Shown piece by piece: positions 52,272 to 63,430 of a stretch of DNA of 64,000 nucleotides. The stretch covers positions 1 through 64,000 of the forward strand of contig NZ_QZVR01000004.1 in the NCBI RefSeq assembly GCF_003660455.1. The letters run 5' to 3'. Source of the DNA: Nocardioides ferulae (GTDB lineage: Bacteria; Actinomycetota; Actinomycetes; Propionibacteriales; Nocardioidaceae). How positions within the stretch are numbered: the stretch's first letter is position 1; each line of letters opens with the position of its first letter. A program made the position numbers and the translations under genes. The notes beneath the pieces are model-generated. The model did not search any database. It saw only the letters and a program-made list of their open reading frames with translations, and was not told where the DNA came from.

Positions 52272-53344
52272 CCGAGCACCTCCGACAGCGGCGCCACGTC
52301 GGCGAGCAGCAGGGCGGCGGACCGCAGGACCGGGACCGCGGCGACCGCGCCGCTTCCCTCGCCCAGCCGCAGGCCGAGGTCGACCAGCGGCTCGAGCCCG
52401 AGCTTCTCCAGGGCCAGCGACTGGGCGGGCTCGGTCGAGCGGTGACCCGCGGCGAACCAGGCGGCCGCTCCCGGGGCGAGTCGGTCCGCGGCCAGGGCGG
52501 CGGCGACGGTGATCAGCCCGTCGAGCAGGACGGGGACGCCGAGGCGGGCACCCTCGGCGAGGAAGCCGGCCATCGCGGCGATGTCGGCCGACCCGAGGGC
52601 GGCGAGCACGTCGGATGCCTCCTCGCGACCGCGGGTGCGCTCCAGCGCCTGCTGCACGACGGCGGTCTTGTGGGCCAGCCCGGCGTCGTCGACGCCGGTG
52701 CCCCGGCCGGTCGCCTCCGCCGCGGGCAGTCCGAGGAAGGCCGCCACGAGTGCGGCCGAGGCCGTGGTGTTGCCGATGCCGAGGTCGCCGGCGAGCAGCA
52801 GCTGGGCACCGGCCGCGACCTCCTCGCGGGCCACCCCGGCGCCGATCGCCAGCGCCCTCGCCACCTCGTCGGCGCTCAGGGCGTCCTCGAGGTGCAACGG
52901 CCGGCTGCCGCGGTGCACCTTGTGCCGCCGAACCGCCTCGCGGGTGGCGGGCTCCAGGTCGGCCAGGTCGTCGTCGACGCCCAGGTCGAGCACCCGGACC
53001 GCGACCCCGTGCTGGGCGGCCAGCACCGAGACACCGGAGCGGCCGGACACGATCGTGCGCACCATCGCGGGCGTGACGGCCTTCGGGTAGGCCGAGACTC
53101 CGTGGTCGGCGACGCCGTGGTCGCCGGCGAAGACCACCAGGTGCACCCGGTCGACGGGCCGCGGAGGTGTCACGCCCTGGGTCGCGGCCAGCCACACGGC
53201 CAGGTCGCCCAGCCGCCCCAGTGCACCGGCGGGGACGGCCAGGCCGGCGAGCCGCTCCGCGGCGTCCTGTCGGGCGGACTCCGACGGCGGGGCCACGGCG
53301 TCCACGGGGGTGGCGGGGTGCGGCGGGTGAGCGGAGTCGGGCAC
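52268..53344 (-). CDS. cobT: Nicotinate-nucleotide-dimethylbenzimidazole phosphoribosyltransferase
   Basis: Makes alpha-ribazole phosphate from the lower-ligand base and nicotinate mononucleotide. The 358 residues show the N-terminal PAGALGRLGDLAVWLA, VHLVVFAGDHGVADHGVSAYP, LLLAGDLGIGNTTASAALVAAF, CobT-type GHRSTEPAQSLALEKLGL and the catalytic Glu in LRLGEGSGAVAAVPVL. GTG 53344 has a strong GGAGGT site. Coupled to cobS. Upstream is a 402-base region shared with the nuo promoter. Confidence 0.94.
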   Translation of the reverse strand: MPDSAHPPHPATPVDAVAPPSESARQDAAERLAGLAVPAGALGRLGDLAVWLAATQGVTPPRPVDRVHLVVFAGDHGVADHGVSAYPKAVTPAMVRTIVSGRSGVSVLAAQHGVAVRVLDLGVDDDLADLEPATREAVRRHKVHRGSRPLHLEDALSADEVARALAIGAGVAREEVAAGAQLLLAGDLGIGNTTASAALVAAFLGLPAAEATGRGTGVDDAGLAHKTAVVQQALERTRGREEASDVLAALGSADIAAMAGFLAEGARLGVPVLLDGLITVAAALAADRLAPGAAAWFAAGHRSTEPAQSLALEKLGLEPLVDLGLRLGEGSGAVAAVPVLRSAALLLADVAPLSEVLG

Positions 53345-53746
53345 GGGACCTCCAGGTTCGGGCGGGCTGCGGCGGTCGGGCGATGGTCGGGCAGCGACGC
53401 TAGCGCCCGTCCGGGTCAGGACCGCCGCCGCGGGTGCGAACCGGTGGCGCCCGTCACCCACGCCGGGGGCACCGCGACGCGGCCCAGCCGGGCCGCAGCC
53501 GGCGGGACCGACAGCGGCATTTCCGCAACGCAACCGTGCGGTAAATCCCCAGGTCAGGGCGGTAGCAGGGACGTTGGTCCCGGGGCCGCCCCCGACTCGC
53601 CTCCCGTCGGGCAGAGTGGCAGACTGTGCACCGCGCCACTTCGTGATTCGCTTCACAAAGTCACAAGGTGATGGCCGCCGGCGCGCCGTCGGTCGCGCGA
53701 ACGGCCCCGACAAGGCCCGCAGGCCAGAGGAAGGGAAAGCGAAGGC
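53345..53746. other. 402-base divergent intergenic region, cobT / nuoA
   Basis: Contains the cobT ribosome site at one end and the nuo promoter at the other. An imperfect inverted repeat TTTCCGCA (53520-53527) / TGCGGTAAA (53537-53545) lies near the middle, a Rex operator at 53641-53658, and the nuoA ribosome site GAGGAAGGG at the right end. I found no coding frame with family character and no confident -10 for nuoA. Confidence 0.6.
53641..53658 (+). promoter_or_regulatory. Rex operator (ROP) upstream of nuoA
   Basis: TCGTGATTCGCTTCACAA matches TTGTGAA-N4-TTCACAA at 7 of 7 right-half and 5 of 7 left-half positions, about 90 bases before nuoA. Rex control of nuo is known in S. coelicolor. Confidence 0.75.
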
Positions 53747-54106
53747 ATGGAGCTCTACACGCCGGTGCTGGCACTGGTCCTGCTGTCGACGCTGTTCGGC
53801 GTCGGCACCCTGATCATGAGCGCGGGGGTCGGCCCCAGCCGCTACAACCGGGTGCGGCTCGACTCCTACGAGTGCGGCATCGAGCCGACGCCGCAGCCGG
53901 TCGGCGGCGGGCGCTTCCCGGTGAAGTACTACATCACCGCGATGCTCTTCATCATCTTCGACATCGAGACGATCTTCCTCTACCCGTGGGCGGTCCACTT
54001 CGACGCGTTGGGGCTGTTCGGCCTGGTCGAGATGGTGCTCTTCATCGGCACGGTCTTCGTCGCCTACGCCTACGTCTGGCGCCGCGGCGGCCTCGACTGG
54101 GACTGA
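53747..54106 (+). CDS. nuoA: NADH-quinone oxidoreductase subunit A
   Basis: Membrane subunit of complex I near the quinone site. The 119 residues form three helices, with the conserved loop RLDSYECGIEPTPQP (about 37-51, functional Cys-Gly-Ile-Glu) and YYITAMLFIIFDIETIFLYPWA. It ends WRRGGLDWD. ATG with GAGGAAGGGAAAG upstream. First gene of the nuo operon, 78 bases before nuoB, downstream of a Rex operator. Confidence 0.97.
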   Translation: MELYTPVLALVLLSTLFGVGTLIMSAGVGPSRYNRVRLDSYECGIEPTPQPVGGGRFPVKYYITAMLFIIFDIETIFLYPWAVHFDALGLFGLVEMVLFIGTVFVAYAYVWRRGGLDWD

Positions 54107-54184
54107 TCGCGCGACCCTGACCGCACCGACCGCGACCGGACACACCGGCGAGCGCACGAGCAAGCACGAGAGAGAAGGACACAG

Positions 54185-54739
54185 ATGGGTCTCGAGGAGA
54201 AGCTCCCCAGCGGCGTCCTGCTGACGTCGGTCGAGGGCCTGGCCGGCTACATGCGCAAGGCCTCGTTCTGGCCCGCCTCCTTCGGACTCGCCTGCTGCGC
54301 CATCGAGATGATGACCAGCGGCGGCCCCAAGCACGACCTGGGCCGGTTCGGCATGGAGGTCTTCCGGGCCAGCCCGCGCCAGGCCGACCTGATGATCGTG
54401 GCCGGCCGGGTGAGCCAGAAGATGGCTCCGGTCGTGCGCCAGATCTGGGACCAGATGCCCAACCCCAAGTGGGTGCTCGCGATGGGCGTCTGCGCCAGCA
54501 GCGGCGGCATGTTCAACAACTACGCCGTGGTGCAGGGCGTCGACCACATCGTCCCGGTCGACATGTACCTCCCCGGCTGCCCGCCCCGCCCCGAGATGCT
54601 CATCGACGCGATCCTCAAGCTCCACCAGCAGGTGCAGGCCACCAAGCTCGGACCCAACCGGGTCGCCGAGATCGAGCAGCAGGAGGCCGACGCGCTGCGC
54701 GCCCTGCCCACCTCCGAGATGAAGGGCCTGCTGCGGTGA
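54185..54739 (+). CDS. nuoB: NADH-quinone oxidoreductase subunit B
   Basis: Peripheral subunit carrying cluster N2, the last iron-sulfur centre before quinone. The 184 residues contain the tandem Cys pair [10 protein letters not shown], then VCASSGG and the last ligand in PGCPPRPE. Start ATG with GAGAGAAGGA. It overlaps nuoC by GTGA. Length is usual. Confidence 0.97.
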   Translation: MGLEEKLPSGVLLTSVEGLAGYMRKASFWPASFGLACCAIEMMTSGGPKHDLGRFGMEVFRASPRQADLMIVAGRVSQKMAPVVRQIWDQMPNPKWVLAMGVCASSGGMFNNYAVVQGVDHIVPVDMYLPGCPPRPEMLIDAILKLHQQVQATKLGPNRVAEIEQQEADALRALPTSEMKGLLR

Positions 54740-55476
54740 CCGACAAGCCCGACGAGAAGAGCGCCCCGGAGCAGCCGGCGGCCGAGCAGTCGCCCGAGAA
54801 CGTCCCCGCCCCCACCGGCGAGGTCCGCCAGGTCGGCGTCCGGCGCGGCATGTTCGGCGTCAAGGGCACCGGCGACACCAGCGGCTACGGCGGCCTGGTC
54901 AGCGCGGTCACCCTGCCCGGTGCGGCGCGCCGTCCCTACGGCGGCTGGTACGACGCCGTCGCCGACGCGCTCGGGGAGGGCCTGCGCGACGCGGGTCTGG
55001 AGCCGGCCGTCGAGTCGGTGGTGATCCACCGCGGCGAGATCACCTTCCACATCCGGCGCGAGGACGTGCTCACGGTGGCCAGGCTGCTGCGCGACGACCC
55101 GCGGCTGCGCTTCGAGCTGCTCGCCGGGGTCAGCGGCGTGCACTACCCGCAGGACACCGGTCGCGAGCTGCACGCGGTCTACCACCTGCTGTCGATGACC
55201 CACAACCGCCGCATCCGGCTCGAGGTCACCGCCCCCGACGCCGACCCGCACATCCCGTCGGTGGTCTCGGTCTACCCGACGGCCGACTGGCACGAGCGCG
55301 AGGCCTACGACATGTTCGGGCTGATCTTCGACGGTCACCCGTCGCTCACCCGGATCCTGATGCCCGACGACTGGCCGGGCCACCCGCAGCGCAAGGACTA
55401 CCCGCTCGGCGGCATCCCCGTCGAGTACAAGGGCGGGCAGGTCCCGCCGCCGGACCAGCGGAGGTCCTACAACTGA
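54736..55476 (+). CDS. nuoC: NADH-quinone oxidoreductase subunit C
   Basis: 30-kDa peripheral subunit. The 246 residues begin with about 40 acidic/Pro-rich residues, then the family domain; the signature is [20 protein letters not shown] and [15 protein letters not shown] near the C-terminus. It is separate from NuoD, unlike the fused E. coli NuoCD. GTG overlaps the nuoB stop. A very small frame bridges it to nuoD. Confidence 0.97.
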   Translation: MTDKPDEKSAPEQPAAEQSPENVPAPTGEVRQVGVRRGMFGVKGTGDTSGYGGLVSAVTLPGAARRPYGGWYDAVADALGEGLRDAGLEPAVESVVIHRGEITFHIRREDVLTVARLLRDDPRLRFELLAGVSGVHYPQDTGRELHAVYHLLSMTHNRRIRLEVTAPDADPHIPSVVSVYPTADWHEREAYDMFGLIFDGHPSLTRILMPDDWPGHPQRKDYPLGGIPVEYKGGQVPPPDQRRSYN

Positions 55477-55535
55477 TGCGCTTCGCAGACGTGTTCGGTT
55501 TCGTCGGCGCGCTCGCGCCTCGGAGGGATGCCTGA
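55476..55535 (+). other. 19-codon frame bridging nuoC and nuoD
   Basis: Starts at an ATG that shares one base with the nuoC stop (TGATG) and stops in the same way at the nuoD ATG. The peptide would be [19 protein letters not shown]. nuoD also has its own GGAGGG site, so coupling may not be required. Confidence 0.35.
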
Positions 55536-56875
55536 TGACCACCAACGACGCCTTCGCCGGCACCAGCGAGACCAGCGAGGGCCGGGTCTTCACCGTCACC
55601 GGCCAGGACTGGGACACCATCACCCAGGGCCTCGCCGACGAGGGCATCGAGGAACGGGTCGTGGTCAACATGGGCCCGCAGCACCCCTCGACGCACGGCG
55701 TGCTCCGCCTGATCCTCGAGCTCGAGGGCGAGACGGTGACCGAGGCCCGCTGCGGCATCGGCTACCTGCACACGGGCATCGAGAAGAACATGGAGTTCCG
55801 CTCCTGGACCCAGGGCGTCACGTTCTGCACCCGGATGGACTACCTCAGCCCGCTCTTCAACGAGGCGACCTACTGCCTCGGGGTCGAGCGGCTGCTCGAC
55901 ATCGAGGACCAGGTGCCGGAGAAGGCCCAGGTCATGCGGGTGCTCCTGATGGAGATCAACCGCATCTCCTCCCACCTGGTGGCGATCGCCACCGGCGGCA
56001 TGGAGCTCGGCGCGCTCACCGTGATGACGATCGGGTTCCGCGAGCGCGAGCTGTGCCTGGACCTGTTCGAGCTGATCACCGGGCTGCGGATGAACCACGC
56101 GTTCATCCGCCCCGGCGGCGTCGCCCAGGACCTGCCGCCGGGGGCGCTGGAGGAGATCCGCGGCTTCGTCGCGTTGATGAAGAAGCGGCTGCCCGAGTAC
56201 GCCGCGTTCTGCAACGCCAACCCGATCTTCCGGGGCCGCCTCGAGGGCATCGGCCACCTCGACCTCGAGGCCTGCCTGGCGCTGGGCATCACGGGCCCGG
56301 TGCTGCGCAGCACCGGCTACCCGTGGGACCTCCGCAAGACCGAGCCCTACTGCGGCTACGAGGACTACGAGTTCGACGTCCAGACCTGGGACACCGCCGA
56401 CTCCTACGGCCGCTTCCGCATCCGGCTCGCCGAGATGTGGGAGTCGCTGCGGATCATCGAGCAGGCCGCCGACCGGCTGGCCGGCCTCGAGGGCGCCCCG
56501 GTGATGATCGGCGACAAGAAGATCGGCTGGCCCAGCCAGCTGGCCATCGGCAGCGACGGCATGGGCAACAGCCTCGACCACATCCGGCACATCATGGGTG
56601 AGTCGATGGAGGCGCTGATCCACCACTTCAAGCTGGTCACCGAGGGCTTCCGGGTGCCGGCCGGCCAGGCCTACGTGCCGGTCGAGGCGCCCCGCGGCGA
56701 GCTCGGCGCGCACGTCGTCTCCGACGGCGGCACCCGCCCGTTCCGGGCCCACTTCCGCGACCCCTCGTTCACCAACCTGCAGGCCACCAGTGCGATGGCC
56801 GAGGGCGGCATGGTGGCCGACGTGATCGTGGCGATCGCCTCGCTCGACCCGGTCATGGGCGGGGTGGACCGGTGA
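55535..56875 (+). CDS. nuoD: NADH-quinone oxidoreductase subunit D
   Basis: 49-kDa subunit lining the quinone cavity with NuoB. The 446 residues contain [16 protein letters not shown] with the quinone-binding His, [16 protein letters not shown], the [11 protein letters not shown] stretch and the C-terminal [21 protein letters not shown] precedes ATG 55535. Normal length. A 22-codon frame connects it to nuoE. Confidence 0.97.
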   Translation: MTTNDAFAGTSETSEGRVFTVTGQDWDTITQGLADEGIEERVVVNMGPQHPSTHGVLRLILELEGETVTEARCGIGYLHTGIEKNMEFRSWTQGVTFCTRMDYLSPLFNEATYCLGVERLLDIEDQVPEKAQVMRVLLMEINRISSHLVAIATGGMELGALTVMTIGFRERELCLDLFELITGLRMNHAFIRPGGVAQDLPPGALEEIRGFVALMKKRLPEYAAFCNANPIFRGRLEGIGHLDLEACLALGITGPVLRSTGYPWDLRKTEPYCGYEDYEFDVQTWDTADSYGRFRIRLAEMWESLRIIEQAADRLAGLEGAPVMIGDKKIGWPSQLAIGSDGMGNSLDHIRHIMGESMEALIHHFKLVTEGFRVPAGQAYVPVEAPRGELGAHVVSDGGTRPFRAHFRDPSFTNLQATSAMAEGGMVADVIVAIASLDPVMGGVDR

Positions 56876-56940
56876 CCAAGCGCGGGGCACAGGCGAGCGC
56901 ATCGAGGCCGGGCCGCCAGGCCCGCCAGGAGGAACAGTGA
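56872..56940 (+). other. 22-codon frame bridging nuoD and nuoE
   Basis: GTG overlapping the nuoD stop (GTGA) opens a frame whose TGA overlaps the nuoE GTG (GTGA). The peptide ([20 protein letters not shown]) is basic and has no family. The nuoE ribosome site AGGAGGAAC lies at its end. Confidence 0.35.
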
Positions 56941-57728
56941 GCATCGACGAGAAGACCTACGGCGAGCTGCGCGAGATCGCGGCCCGCTACCCGGAGGGCC
57001 GCTCCGGGCTGCTGCCGATGCTGCACCTGGTGCAGTCGGCCGAGGGCCGGATCACGCCCGAGGGCATCGAGGCGTGCGCCGAGATCCTCGGGATCACCGC
57101 GGCCGAGGTCAGCGGGGTGGCCACCTTCTACACGATGTACAAGCGCAAGCCGGTCGGCGACTACCACGTCGGGGTCTGCACCAACACGCTGTGTGCGGTG
57201 ATGGGCGGCGACGCGATCTTCGAGCGGCTCAAGGGCCACCTCGACGTCGGCAACGACGAGACGACCGACGACGGCAAGATCACCCTCGAGCACGTCGAGT
57301 GCAACGCCGCCTGCGACTACGCGCCGGTGATGATGGTCAACTGGGAGTTCATGGACAACATGACCCCCGAGCGGGCCGTCGAGGTCGTCGACGACCTCCG
57401 CGAAGGGCGCGACGTGCACTCCACCCGCGGCCCCCGCGTGTGCACCTGGCGCGAGGCCGAGCGGGTGCTCGCCGGCTTCCCCGACGACCTCGCCGACGAG
57501 GGCCCGGCCGCCGGCCCGGCGTCCCTGGTCGGCCTCGGCATCGCCCGCGAGCGCGGCTGGACCGCACCGGGCCGGGAGGCCGGAGGCGCGCCGGCGCCGG
57601 CGATCGGGCGCGACCAGTCGGCCGAGCAGGCCGACACCGCGCGCGCCGGCACCGAGGAGAAGATCGACGAGTCCCCGGCGGACCTGCAGCACGACCGCAA
57701 CCCGGCCAAGGGAGAGGACGCCCAGTGA
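56937..57728 (+). CDS. nuoE: NADH-quinone oxidoreductase subunit E
   Basis: 24-kDa thioredoxin-fold subunit of the NADH dehydrogenase module with the binuclear cluster N1a. Ligands are seen in [14 protein letters not shown] (two Cys) and [11 protein letters not shown] (two Cys). The last 90 of 263 residues form a polar Ala/Gly-rich tail longer than in E. coli but usual in actinobacteria. GTG start with strong AGGAGGAAC. Overlaps nuoF. Confidence 0.96.
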   Translation: MSIDEKTYGELREIAARYPEGRSGLLPMLHLVQSAEGRITPEGIEACAEILGITAAEVSGVATFYTMYKRKPVGDYHVGVCTNTLCAVMGGDAIFERLKGHLDVGNDETTDDGKITLEHVECNAACDYAPVMMVNWEFMDNMTPERAVEVVDDLREGRDVHSTRGPRVCTWREAERVLAGFPDDLADEGPAAGPASLVGLGIARERGWTAPGREAGGAPAPAIGRDQSAEQADTARAGTEEKIDESPADLQHDRNPAKGEDAQ

Positions 57729-59038
57729 GCGAGATCAGCACCCTCACCCCGGTTCTCACCGACAACTGGGACGCCGAGCGCAGCTGGACCCTCGCCTCCT
57801 ACGAGGCCCACGGCGGCTACGACGGCCTGCGCAAGGCGCTGTCGATGGAGCCCTCCGCGGTGATCGACGAGGTCAAGGAGTCCGGCCTGCGCGGCCGGGG
57901 CGGTGCGGGGTTCCCGACCGGCATGAAGTGGAGCTTCATCCCGCAGGACAACCCCAAGCCCAAGTACCTCGTGGTCAACGCCGACGAGTCCGAGCCGGGC
58001 ACCTGCAAGGACATCCCGCTGATGATGGCCAGCCCGCACACGCTGGTCGAGGGCGTCATCATCAGCTCCTACGCCATCCGCGCCAACCGGGCCTTCATCT
58101 ACGTGCGCGGCGAGGTGCTGCACGTGATCCGCCGCCTCCAGCGCGCGGTGCAGGAGGCCTACCTGGCCGGCCACCTGGGCAAGAACATCCACGGCTCCGG
58201 CTACGACCTCGACCTGGTCGTGCACCCCGGCGCCGGCGCCTACATCTGCGGCGAGGAGACCGCGCTGCTCGACTCGCTCGAGGGACGCCGTGGCCAACCG
58301 CGGCTGCGTCCGCCGTTCCCGGCCGTGGCCGGCCTCTACGCCAGCCCCACGGTGATCAACAACGTCGAGTCCATCGCCTCGGTGCCCAGCATCATCGCCA
58401 ACGGGGCCGAGTGGTTCGCCTCGATGGGCACCGAGAAGTCGAAGGGCTTCGGCATCTTCTCGCTGTCGGGTCACGTGAAGAACCCCGGCCAGTACGAAGC
58501 ACCGCTCGGCATCACGCTGCGCGAGCTGATCGACCTGGCCGGCGGCGTCCGCGAGGGCCACGAGCTGAAGTTCTGGACCCCCGGCGGCTCCAGCACCCCG
58601 CTGTTCACCGCCGAGCACCTCGACGTCCCGCTCGACTTCGAGAGCGTCGCGGCCTCCGGCTCCATGCTCGGGACCCGGGCGCTGCAGATCTTCGACGACA
58701 GCACCTGCGTGGTGCGCGCGGTGCTGCGCTGGACCGAGTTCTACAAGCACGAGTCCTGCGGCAAGTGCACTCCCTGCCGCGAGGGCACCTGGTGGCTGGT
58801 GCAGACCCTGGCCAAGCTCGAGCGCGGCGAGGGCACCGAGGCCGACCTCGAGCTGCTCCTCGACCAGTGCGACAACATCCTGGGGCGCGCGTTCTGCGCC
58901 CTCGGCGACGGCGCGACCAGCCCGATCACCAGCTCGATCCAGTTCTTCCGCGACGAGTACCTCGCCCACCTCACCCACGGCGGCTGTCCGTTCGACCCGG
59001 CCGCCTCGACGGTCTTCGCGACCGCTGGAGCCCACTGA
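57725..59038 (+). CDS. nuoF: NADH-quinone oxidoreductase subunit F
   Basis: 51-kDa subunit that binds NADH and FMN and carries cluster N3. The 437 residues show [16 protein letters not shown] (NADH loop), [14 protein letters not shown] (FMN site), [19 protein letters not shown] and the cluster ligands [12 protein letters not shown] plus a later Cys in [14 protein letters not shown] overlaps the nuoE stop. The electron path continues to NuoE and NuoG. Confidence 0.97.
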   Translation: MSEISTLTPVLTDNWDAERSWTLASYEAHGGYDGLRKALSMEPSAVIDEVKESGLRGRGGAGFPTGMKWSFIPQDNPKPKYLVVNADESEPGTCKDIPLMMASPHTLVEGVIISSYAIRANRAFIYVRGEVLHVIRRLQRAVQEAYLAGHLGKNIHGSGYDLDLVVHPGAGAYICGEETALLDSLEGRRGQPRLRPPFPAVAGLYASPTVINNVESIASVPSIIANGAEWFASMGTEKSKGFGIFSLSGHVKNPGQYEAPLGITLRELIDLAGGVREGHELKFWTPGGSSTPLFTAEHLDVPLDFESVAASGSMLGTRALQIFDDSTCVVRAVLRWTEFYKHESCGKCTPCREGTWWLVQTLAKLERGEGTEADLELLLDQCDNILGRAFCALGDGATSPITSSIQFFRDEYLAHLTHGGCPFDPAASTVFATAGAH

Positions 59039-61506
59039 TGACTACCTCCCCCGAGAGGACCGGCGCCGAGGTCGAGCACGTCACGCTCACCGTCGACGGC
59101 GTCCAGGTCAGCGTCCCCAAGGACACCCTGGTGATCCGCGCCGCCGAGCAGGTCGGCGTGCAGATCCCGCGGTTCTGCGACCACCCGCTGCTGGCCCCGG
59201 TCGGCGCCTGCCGCCAGTGCCTGGTCGACGTCCCCGACGCCGGCAACGGCCGCGGCTTCCCCAAGCCGCAGGCCTCCTGCACGCTGCAGGTCGCCGAGGG
59301 CATGGTCGTCAACACCCAGGCCACCAGCCCGGTCGCCGACAAGGCCCAGCAGGGCATCATGGAGTTCCTGCTGATCAACCACCCGCTGGACTGCCCGGTC
59401 TGCGACAAGGGCGGCGAGTGCCCGCTGCAGAACCAGGCGATGTCCAACGGCCGCGGCGAGTCGCGCTTCTCCGAGGGCGGCGGCGTCAAGCGCACCTACC
59501 CCAAGCCGATCAACATCTCGGCCAACGTGCTGCTCGACCGCGAGCGGTGCGTGCTCTGCGCCCGCTGCACCCGCTTCTCCGAGCAGATCGCCGGTGACCC
59601 GTTCATCGCGCTGATCGAGCGCGGTGCCCTCCAGCAGGTCGGCATCTACGAGAAGGAGCCGTTCGAGTCCTACTTCTCGGGCAACACGATCCAGATCTGC
59701 CCGGTCGGCGCGCTGACCAGCGCCGAGTACCGCTTCCGCTCGCGCCCCTTCGACCTGGTCTCGACCCCCTCGATCGCCGAGCACGACGCCTGCGGCGCCG
59801 CGATCCGCGTCGACCACCGCCGCGGCAAGGTGATGCGCCGGCTGGCCGGCAACGACCCCGAGGTCAACGAGGAGTGGATCACCGACAAGGACCGCTTCGG
59901 GTTCGCCTACGCCCAGCTGCCCGACCGGCTGACCTACCCGCAGGTCCGCGACGAGTCCGGTGAGCTCCGCCCGGCGTCGTGGCCCGAGGCGTTCGCCGTC
60001 GCGGCCCGCGGCCTGCGCGCCGCCGGCGCCTGCGCCGTGCTGCCCGGCGGCCGGGTGACCGCCGAGGACGCCTACGCCTACGCCAAGTTCGCCCGGGTCG
60101 CGCTCGGCACCAACGACGTCGACTTCCGGGCCCGTCCGCTCTCCGCCGAGGAGGCCTCGTTCCTGGCCGCCGAGGTCGTGCTCCGCGGCCCCGGCGACGG
60201 CGGCGTGACGTACGCCGACCTCGAGGCCGCCTCGACCGTCGTGCTCGCCGGGCTCGAGCCCGAGGACGAGGCGGGCACGATCTTCCTGCGGCTGCGCAAG
60301 GCCAACCGCGCGCACGGCACCCGCGTGCTCGCGCTCGCGCCGTACTCCTCGCGCGGCCTGCAGAAGATGGGCGGCCGGCTGCTGCCCACCGCCCCCGGCG
60401 ACGAGCCGGCGGTCCTCGACTCGCTCGTCGGCCACTCCGACTTCGGCCTCGACGCCTCGTCGGTGCTGCTCGTCGGTGAGCGGCTCGCGACGGTTCCCGG
60501 CGCGCTGTCCGCGGCCGCCCGGCTCGCCCACCGCACCGGCGCCCGGCTCGCCTGGGTGCCGCGTCGAGCCGGCGACCGCGGCGCGCTCGAGGCGGGCTGC
60601 CTGCCGACCCTGCTGCCGGGCGGGCGCCCGGTGGCCTCGCCCGACGCCCGTGTCGACGCCGCCACCGCGTGGGGCGTCGACCGGCTCCCCGAGACCCCCG
60701 GTCGTGACACCGACCAGATCGTCTCCGCGCTCCGCAGCGGCGAGCTCGGCGGCCTGGTGATCGGTGGGGTCGACCCCGACGACACCAGCGACCCCGCGGC
60801 CACGCGGGCCGCGATCGAGGCCGCCTCGTTCGTGGTGGCGCTGGAGCTGCGGGAGACCGAGGTGACTCGAGCCGCCGACGTGGTCTTCCCCGTCGCCGCG
60901 GCCGTCGAGAAGGCCGGCATGTTCGTCACCTGGGAGGGGCGTCCGCGCGAGTTCCCGGCGGTGCTCAGCGTCCCCCATGCGCTGCCCGACCTGCGGGTGC
61001 TCGCCGGCATCGCCGAGGAGCTCGGCGCTCCGCTGGGCTTCCGCACGGTCACCGAGGTGCGGGCGCAGCTGACCGAGATGGGCCCCTGGGACGGCGAGCG
61101 TGCCACGCTCGACGAGGCCGCTCCTGCAGGCGCCGCGTCCGGCGAGGGCCTGCGGCTGGCCACCTGGAAGCAGATGATCGACGACGGCTCGCTGACCGAC
61201 GGCGAGCCCTACCTGCGCGCCACCGCGCGGGCGCCGATCGCCCGGGTCAGCCCCGCGACCTACGCGACACTGCCCGCCGGCACGGCCGCGGTCGTGGTCT
61301 CCGGTGACCGCGGCGAGCTGACGCTGCCGGTCGAGGTGGCCGACGACATGGTCGACGGCACCGTGTGGGTGCCGGCTCGGTCGGCCGGCGCGGGCGTGCT
61401 CGCCGCGCTGGCCGCGCCCGGCAGTCCGGTGCGGCTGGCCGCCACCGAGACGCCGGCCACTCCCGCAGGCGCGAGCGACCCGGCCCACCACGGAGGTGTC
61501 CAGTGA
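59038..61506 (+). CDS. nuoG: NADH-quinone oxidoreductase subunit G
   Basis: 75-kDa iron-sulfur subunit, 822 residues. The N-terminal ferredoxin-like part has the binuclear ligands ([17 protein letters not shown]), the His-Cys tetranuclear cluster ([14 protein letters not shown] preceded by the ligand-bearing helix) and a further 4Fe-4S set in [13 protein letters not shown] ... ICPVGAL. The rest is a molybdopterin-oxidoreductase-like domain that keeps [19 protein letters not shown] but has diverged. It starts at the ATG sharing a base with the nuoF stop, and overlaps nuoH. Confidence 0.97.
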   Translation: MTTSPERTGAEVEHVTLTVDGVQVSVPKDTLVIRAAEQVGVQIPRFCDHPLLAPVGACRQCLVDVPDAGNGRGFPKPQASCTLQVAEGMVVNTQATSPVADKAQQGIMEFLLINHPLDCPVCDKGGECPLQNQAMSNGRGESRFSEGGGVKRTYPKPINISANVLLDRERCVLCARCTRFSEQIAGDPFIALIERGALQQVGIYEKEPFESYFSGNTIQICPVGALTSAEYRFRSRPFDLVSTPSIAEHDACGAAIRVDHRRGKVMRRLAGNDPEVNEEWITDKDRFGFAYAQLPDRLTYPQVRDESGELRPASWPEAFAVAARGLRAAGACAVLPGGRVTAEDAYAYAKFARVALGTNDVDFRARPLSAEEASFLAAEVVLRGPGDGGVTYADLEAASTVVLAGLEPEDEAGTIFLRLRKANRAHGTRVLALAPYSSRGLQKMGGRLLPTAPGDEPAVLDSLVGHSDFGLDASSVLLVGERLATVPGALSAAARLAHRTGARLAWVPRRAGDRGALEAGCLPTLLPGGRPVASPDARVDAATAWGVDRLPETPGRDTDQIVSALRSGELGGLVIGGVDPDDTSDPAATRAAIEAASFVVALELRETEVTRAADVVFPVAAAVEKAGMFVTWEGRPREFPAVLSVPHALPDLRVLAGIAEELGAPLGFRTVTEVRAQLTEMGPWDGERATLDEAAPAGAASGEGLRLATWKQMIDDGSLTDGEPYLRATARAPIARVSPATYATLPAGTAAVVVSGDRGELTLPVEVADDMVDGTVWVPARSAGAGVLAALAAPGSPVRLAATETPATPAGASDPAHHGGVQ

Positions 61507-62831
61507 CGATCCCCAGCGCCGTGCTCCCTCTGGCCGACGGCACCCTCTCGGCGTTCGGCCGCGACAACGGATGGGTGATCACCCTCAAGGTGGTCCTGAT
61601 CCTGGTCGTGCTGCTGCTGCTCACGCTGTTCAACATCTGGTTCGAGCGTCGCGTCGTGGCCCGCATGCAGCACCGTCCCGGCCCGAACGTTAACGGCCCC
61701 TTCGGCCTGCTGCAGTCGCTGGCCGACGCGATGAAGCTGATCTTCAAGGAGGAGATCATCCCCAAGGCCGCCGACAGGGTGGTCTACCTCATCGCTCCGG
61801 TCATCGTCGTGGTGCCCGCCTTCGTCACCTGGGCGGTGATCCCGTTCGGTCCCGAGGTGACGATCCCGTTCACCGACACCGTGACCCCGCTGCAGCTGAC
61901 CGACATGCCGGTCGCGGTGCTGTTCGTGCTCGCGATCGCCTCCATCGGCATCTACGGCATCGTGCTCGGCGGCTGGTCCAGCGGGTCGACGTACTCCCTG
62001 CTCGGCGGGCTGCGCTCCAGCGCCCAGATGATCTCCTACGAGGTCGCGATGGGCCTGGCGCTGGTCGCGGTGTTCCTCTACGCCGGCTCCATGTCGACCT
62101 CCGAGATCGTCGAGGCCCAAGACGACCTCTGGTTCGGCCTGGTCCTGCTGCCCTCGTTCGTGATCTACGTGATCGCGATGGTCGGCGAGACCAACCGCGC
62201 CCCCTTCGACCTCCCCGAGGCCGAGGGCGAGCTGGTCGGCGGCTTCCACACCGAGTACTCCTCGATGAAGTTCGCGATGTTCTTCCTCGCCGAGTACATC
62301 AACATGGCGACGGTCTCCGCGCTGGCCACCACGCTGTTCCTCGGCGGCTGGCACGCTCCGTTCTGGATCGACGAGGTCTGGGCCGGCGCCAACGAGGGCT
62401 ACTGGCCGCTGCTGTGGTTCTTCGGCAAGGTCCTGTTCTTCGTCTTCATGTTCATCTGGCTGCGCGGCACCCTGCCCCGCCTTCGCTACGACCAGTTCAT
62501 GGCGTTCGGCTGGAAGCGGCTGATCCCGATCTCGCTGGTCTGGATCGTGGCGGTCGCCACGATCCGGGCGATCTCGCTCGAGGACGGCATCGACCGGCAG
62601 TGGTTGCTGATCGGCATCGGCGTGCTCGCCGTGCTGCTGCTCGCGCTGTTCTTCTTCGGCGAGGACGACCAGGCGGAGGCGCAGAAGGGCGAGGCCGTGC
62701 TCCCGACCACGGGCAGCGGCTCCTTCCCGGTGCCGCCGATGCCGGCCGGCGGGCCGGTCCGGGGTGCCGCCGCGCCGCTGGAGTTCGAGTCGACGTCCCC
62801 GTCCACCGTCTCGACGGCAGGAGAGAGCTGA
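61503..62831 (+). CDS. nuoH: NADH-quinone oxidoreductase subunit H
   Basis: Membrane subunit forming the floor of the quinone chamber. The 442 residues have about eight helices, with [15 protein letters not shown](V)NGPFGLLQ in loop 1, [14 protein letters not shown], and [29 protein letters not shown], the main conserved stretches. The last 60 residues are a hydrophilic Pro/Ser-rich tail common in actinobacteria. GTG overlaps the nuoG stop, and TGATG links it to nuoI. Confidence 0.97.
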   Translation: MTIPSAVLPLADGTLSAFGRDNGWVITLKVVLILVVLLLLTLFNIWFERRVVARMQHRPGPNVNGPFGLLQSLADAMKLIFKEEIIPKAADRVVYLIAPVIVVVPAFVTWAVIPFGPEVTIPFTDTVTPLQLTDMPVAVLFVLAIASIGIYGIVLGGWSSGSTYSLLGGLRSSAQMISYEVAMGLALVAVFLYAGSMSTSEIVEAQDDLWFGLVLLPSFVIYVIAMVGETNRAPFDLPEAEGELVGGFHTEYSSMKFAMFFLAEYINMATVSALATTLFLGGWHAPFWIDEVWAGANEGYWPLLWFFGKVLFFVFMFIWLRGTLPRLRYDQFMAFGWKRLIPISLVWIVAVATIRAISLEDGIDRQWLLIGIGVLAVLLLALFFFGEDDQAEAQKGEAVLPTTGSGSFPVPPMPAGGPVRGAAAPLEFESTSPSTVSTAGES

Positions 62832-63430
62832 TGGCCACGCTCAAGGAACAGTTCTGGGACCCGATCGCCGGGTTCGGGGTCACGTTCCGGACCATGTTCA
62901 AGAAGACCGTCACGGTCCAGTACCCCTTCGAGAAGCGCCCGACCGCGCCGCGCTTCCACGGCCGGCACCAGCTCAACCGTTGGCCCGACGGCCTCGAGAA
63001 GTGCGTGGGCTGCGAGCTGTGCGCCTGGGCCTGCCCGGCCGACGCGATCTACGTCGAGGGTGCGCAGAACACCGACCTGCCCGACGGCTCGGGGCGCTTC
63101 AGCCCCGGTGAGCGCTACGGCCGCGTCTACCAGATCAACTACCTGCGCTGCATCCTGTGCGGGCTGTGCATCGAGGCGTGCCCCACCCGGGCGCTGACGA
63201 TGACCAACGAGTACGAGCTGGCCGACGACAACCGGACCGACCTCATCTACGAGAAGTCCGACCTGCTCGCCCCGCTGCTGCCGGGCATGGAGCAGCCGCC
63301 GCACGCGATGCTGCTCGGCGACGACGAGCAGGACTACTACCGAGGCGCGTACGCCGCCCCGGCGCCCGGCGCGACCGCCCAGGTGCCGGTCGACGGCGAC
63401 CCCACCACCAGGAAGGCCGAGACCAAGTGA
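62831..63430 (+). CDS. nuoI: NADH-quinone oxidoreductase subunit I
   Basis: Ferredoxin-like subunit with clusters N6a and N6b: [12 protein letters not shown] (about 59-70) and [12 protein letters not shown] (about 105-116). The 199 residues start with an amphipathic helix contacting the membrane. ATG shares a base with the nuoH stop, and its stop overlaps the nuoJ GTG. Confidence 0.97.
   Translation: MATLKEQFWDPIAGFGVTFRTMFKKTVTVQYPFEKRPTAPRFHGRHQLNRWPDGLEKCVGCELCAWACPADAIYVEGAQNTDLPDGSGRFSPGERYGRVYQINYLRCILCGLCIEACPTRALTMTNEYELADDNRTDLIYEKSDLLAPLLPGMEQPPHAMLLGDDEQDYYRGAYAAPAPGATAQVPVDGDPTTRKAETK

Noticed and set aside
53345..53660. Possible cobalamin riboswitch before cobT
   Set aside because: The minus strand has GCCACTCTG and later GAGTCGG, faintly like B12 riboswitch boxes, but the other core boxes and the helices are not recognisable, and cobT has its own strong ribosome site directly upstream.
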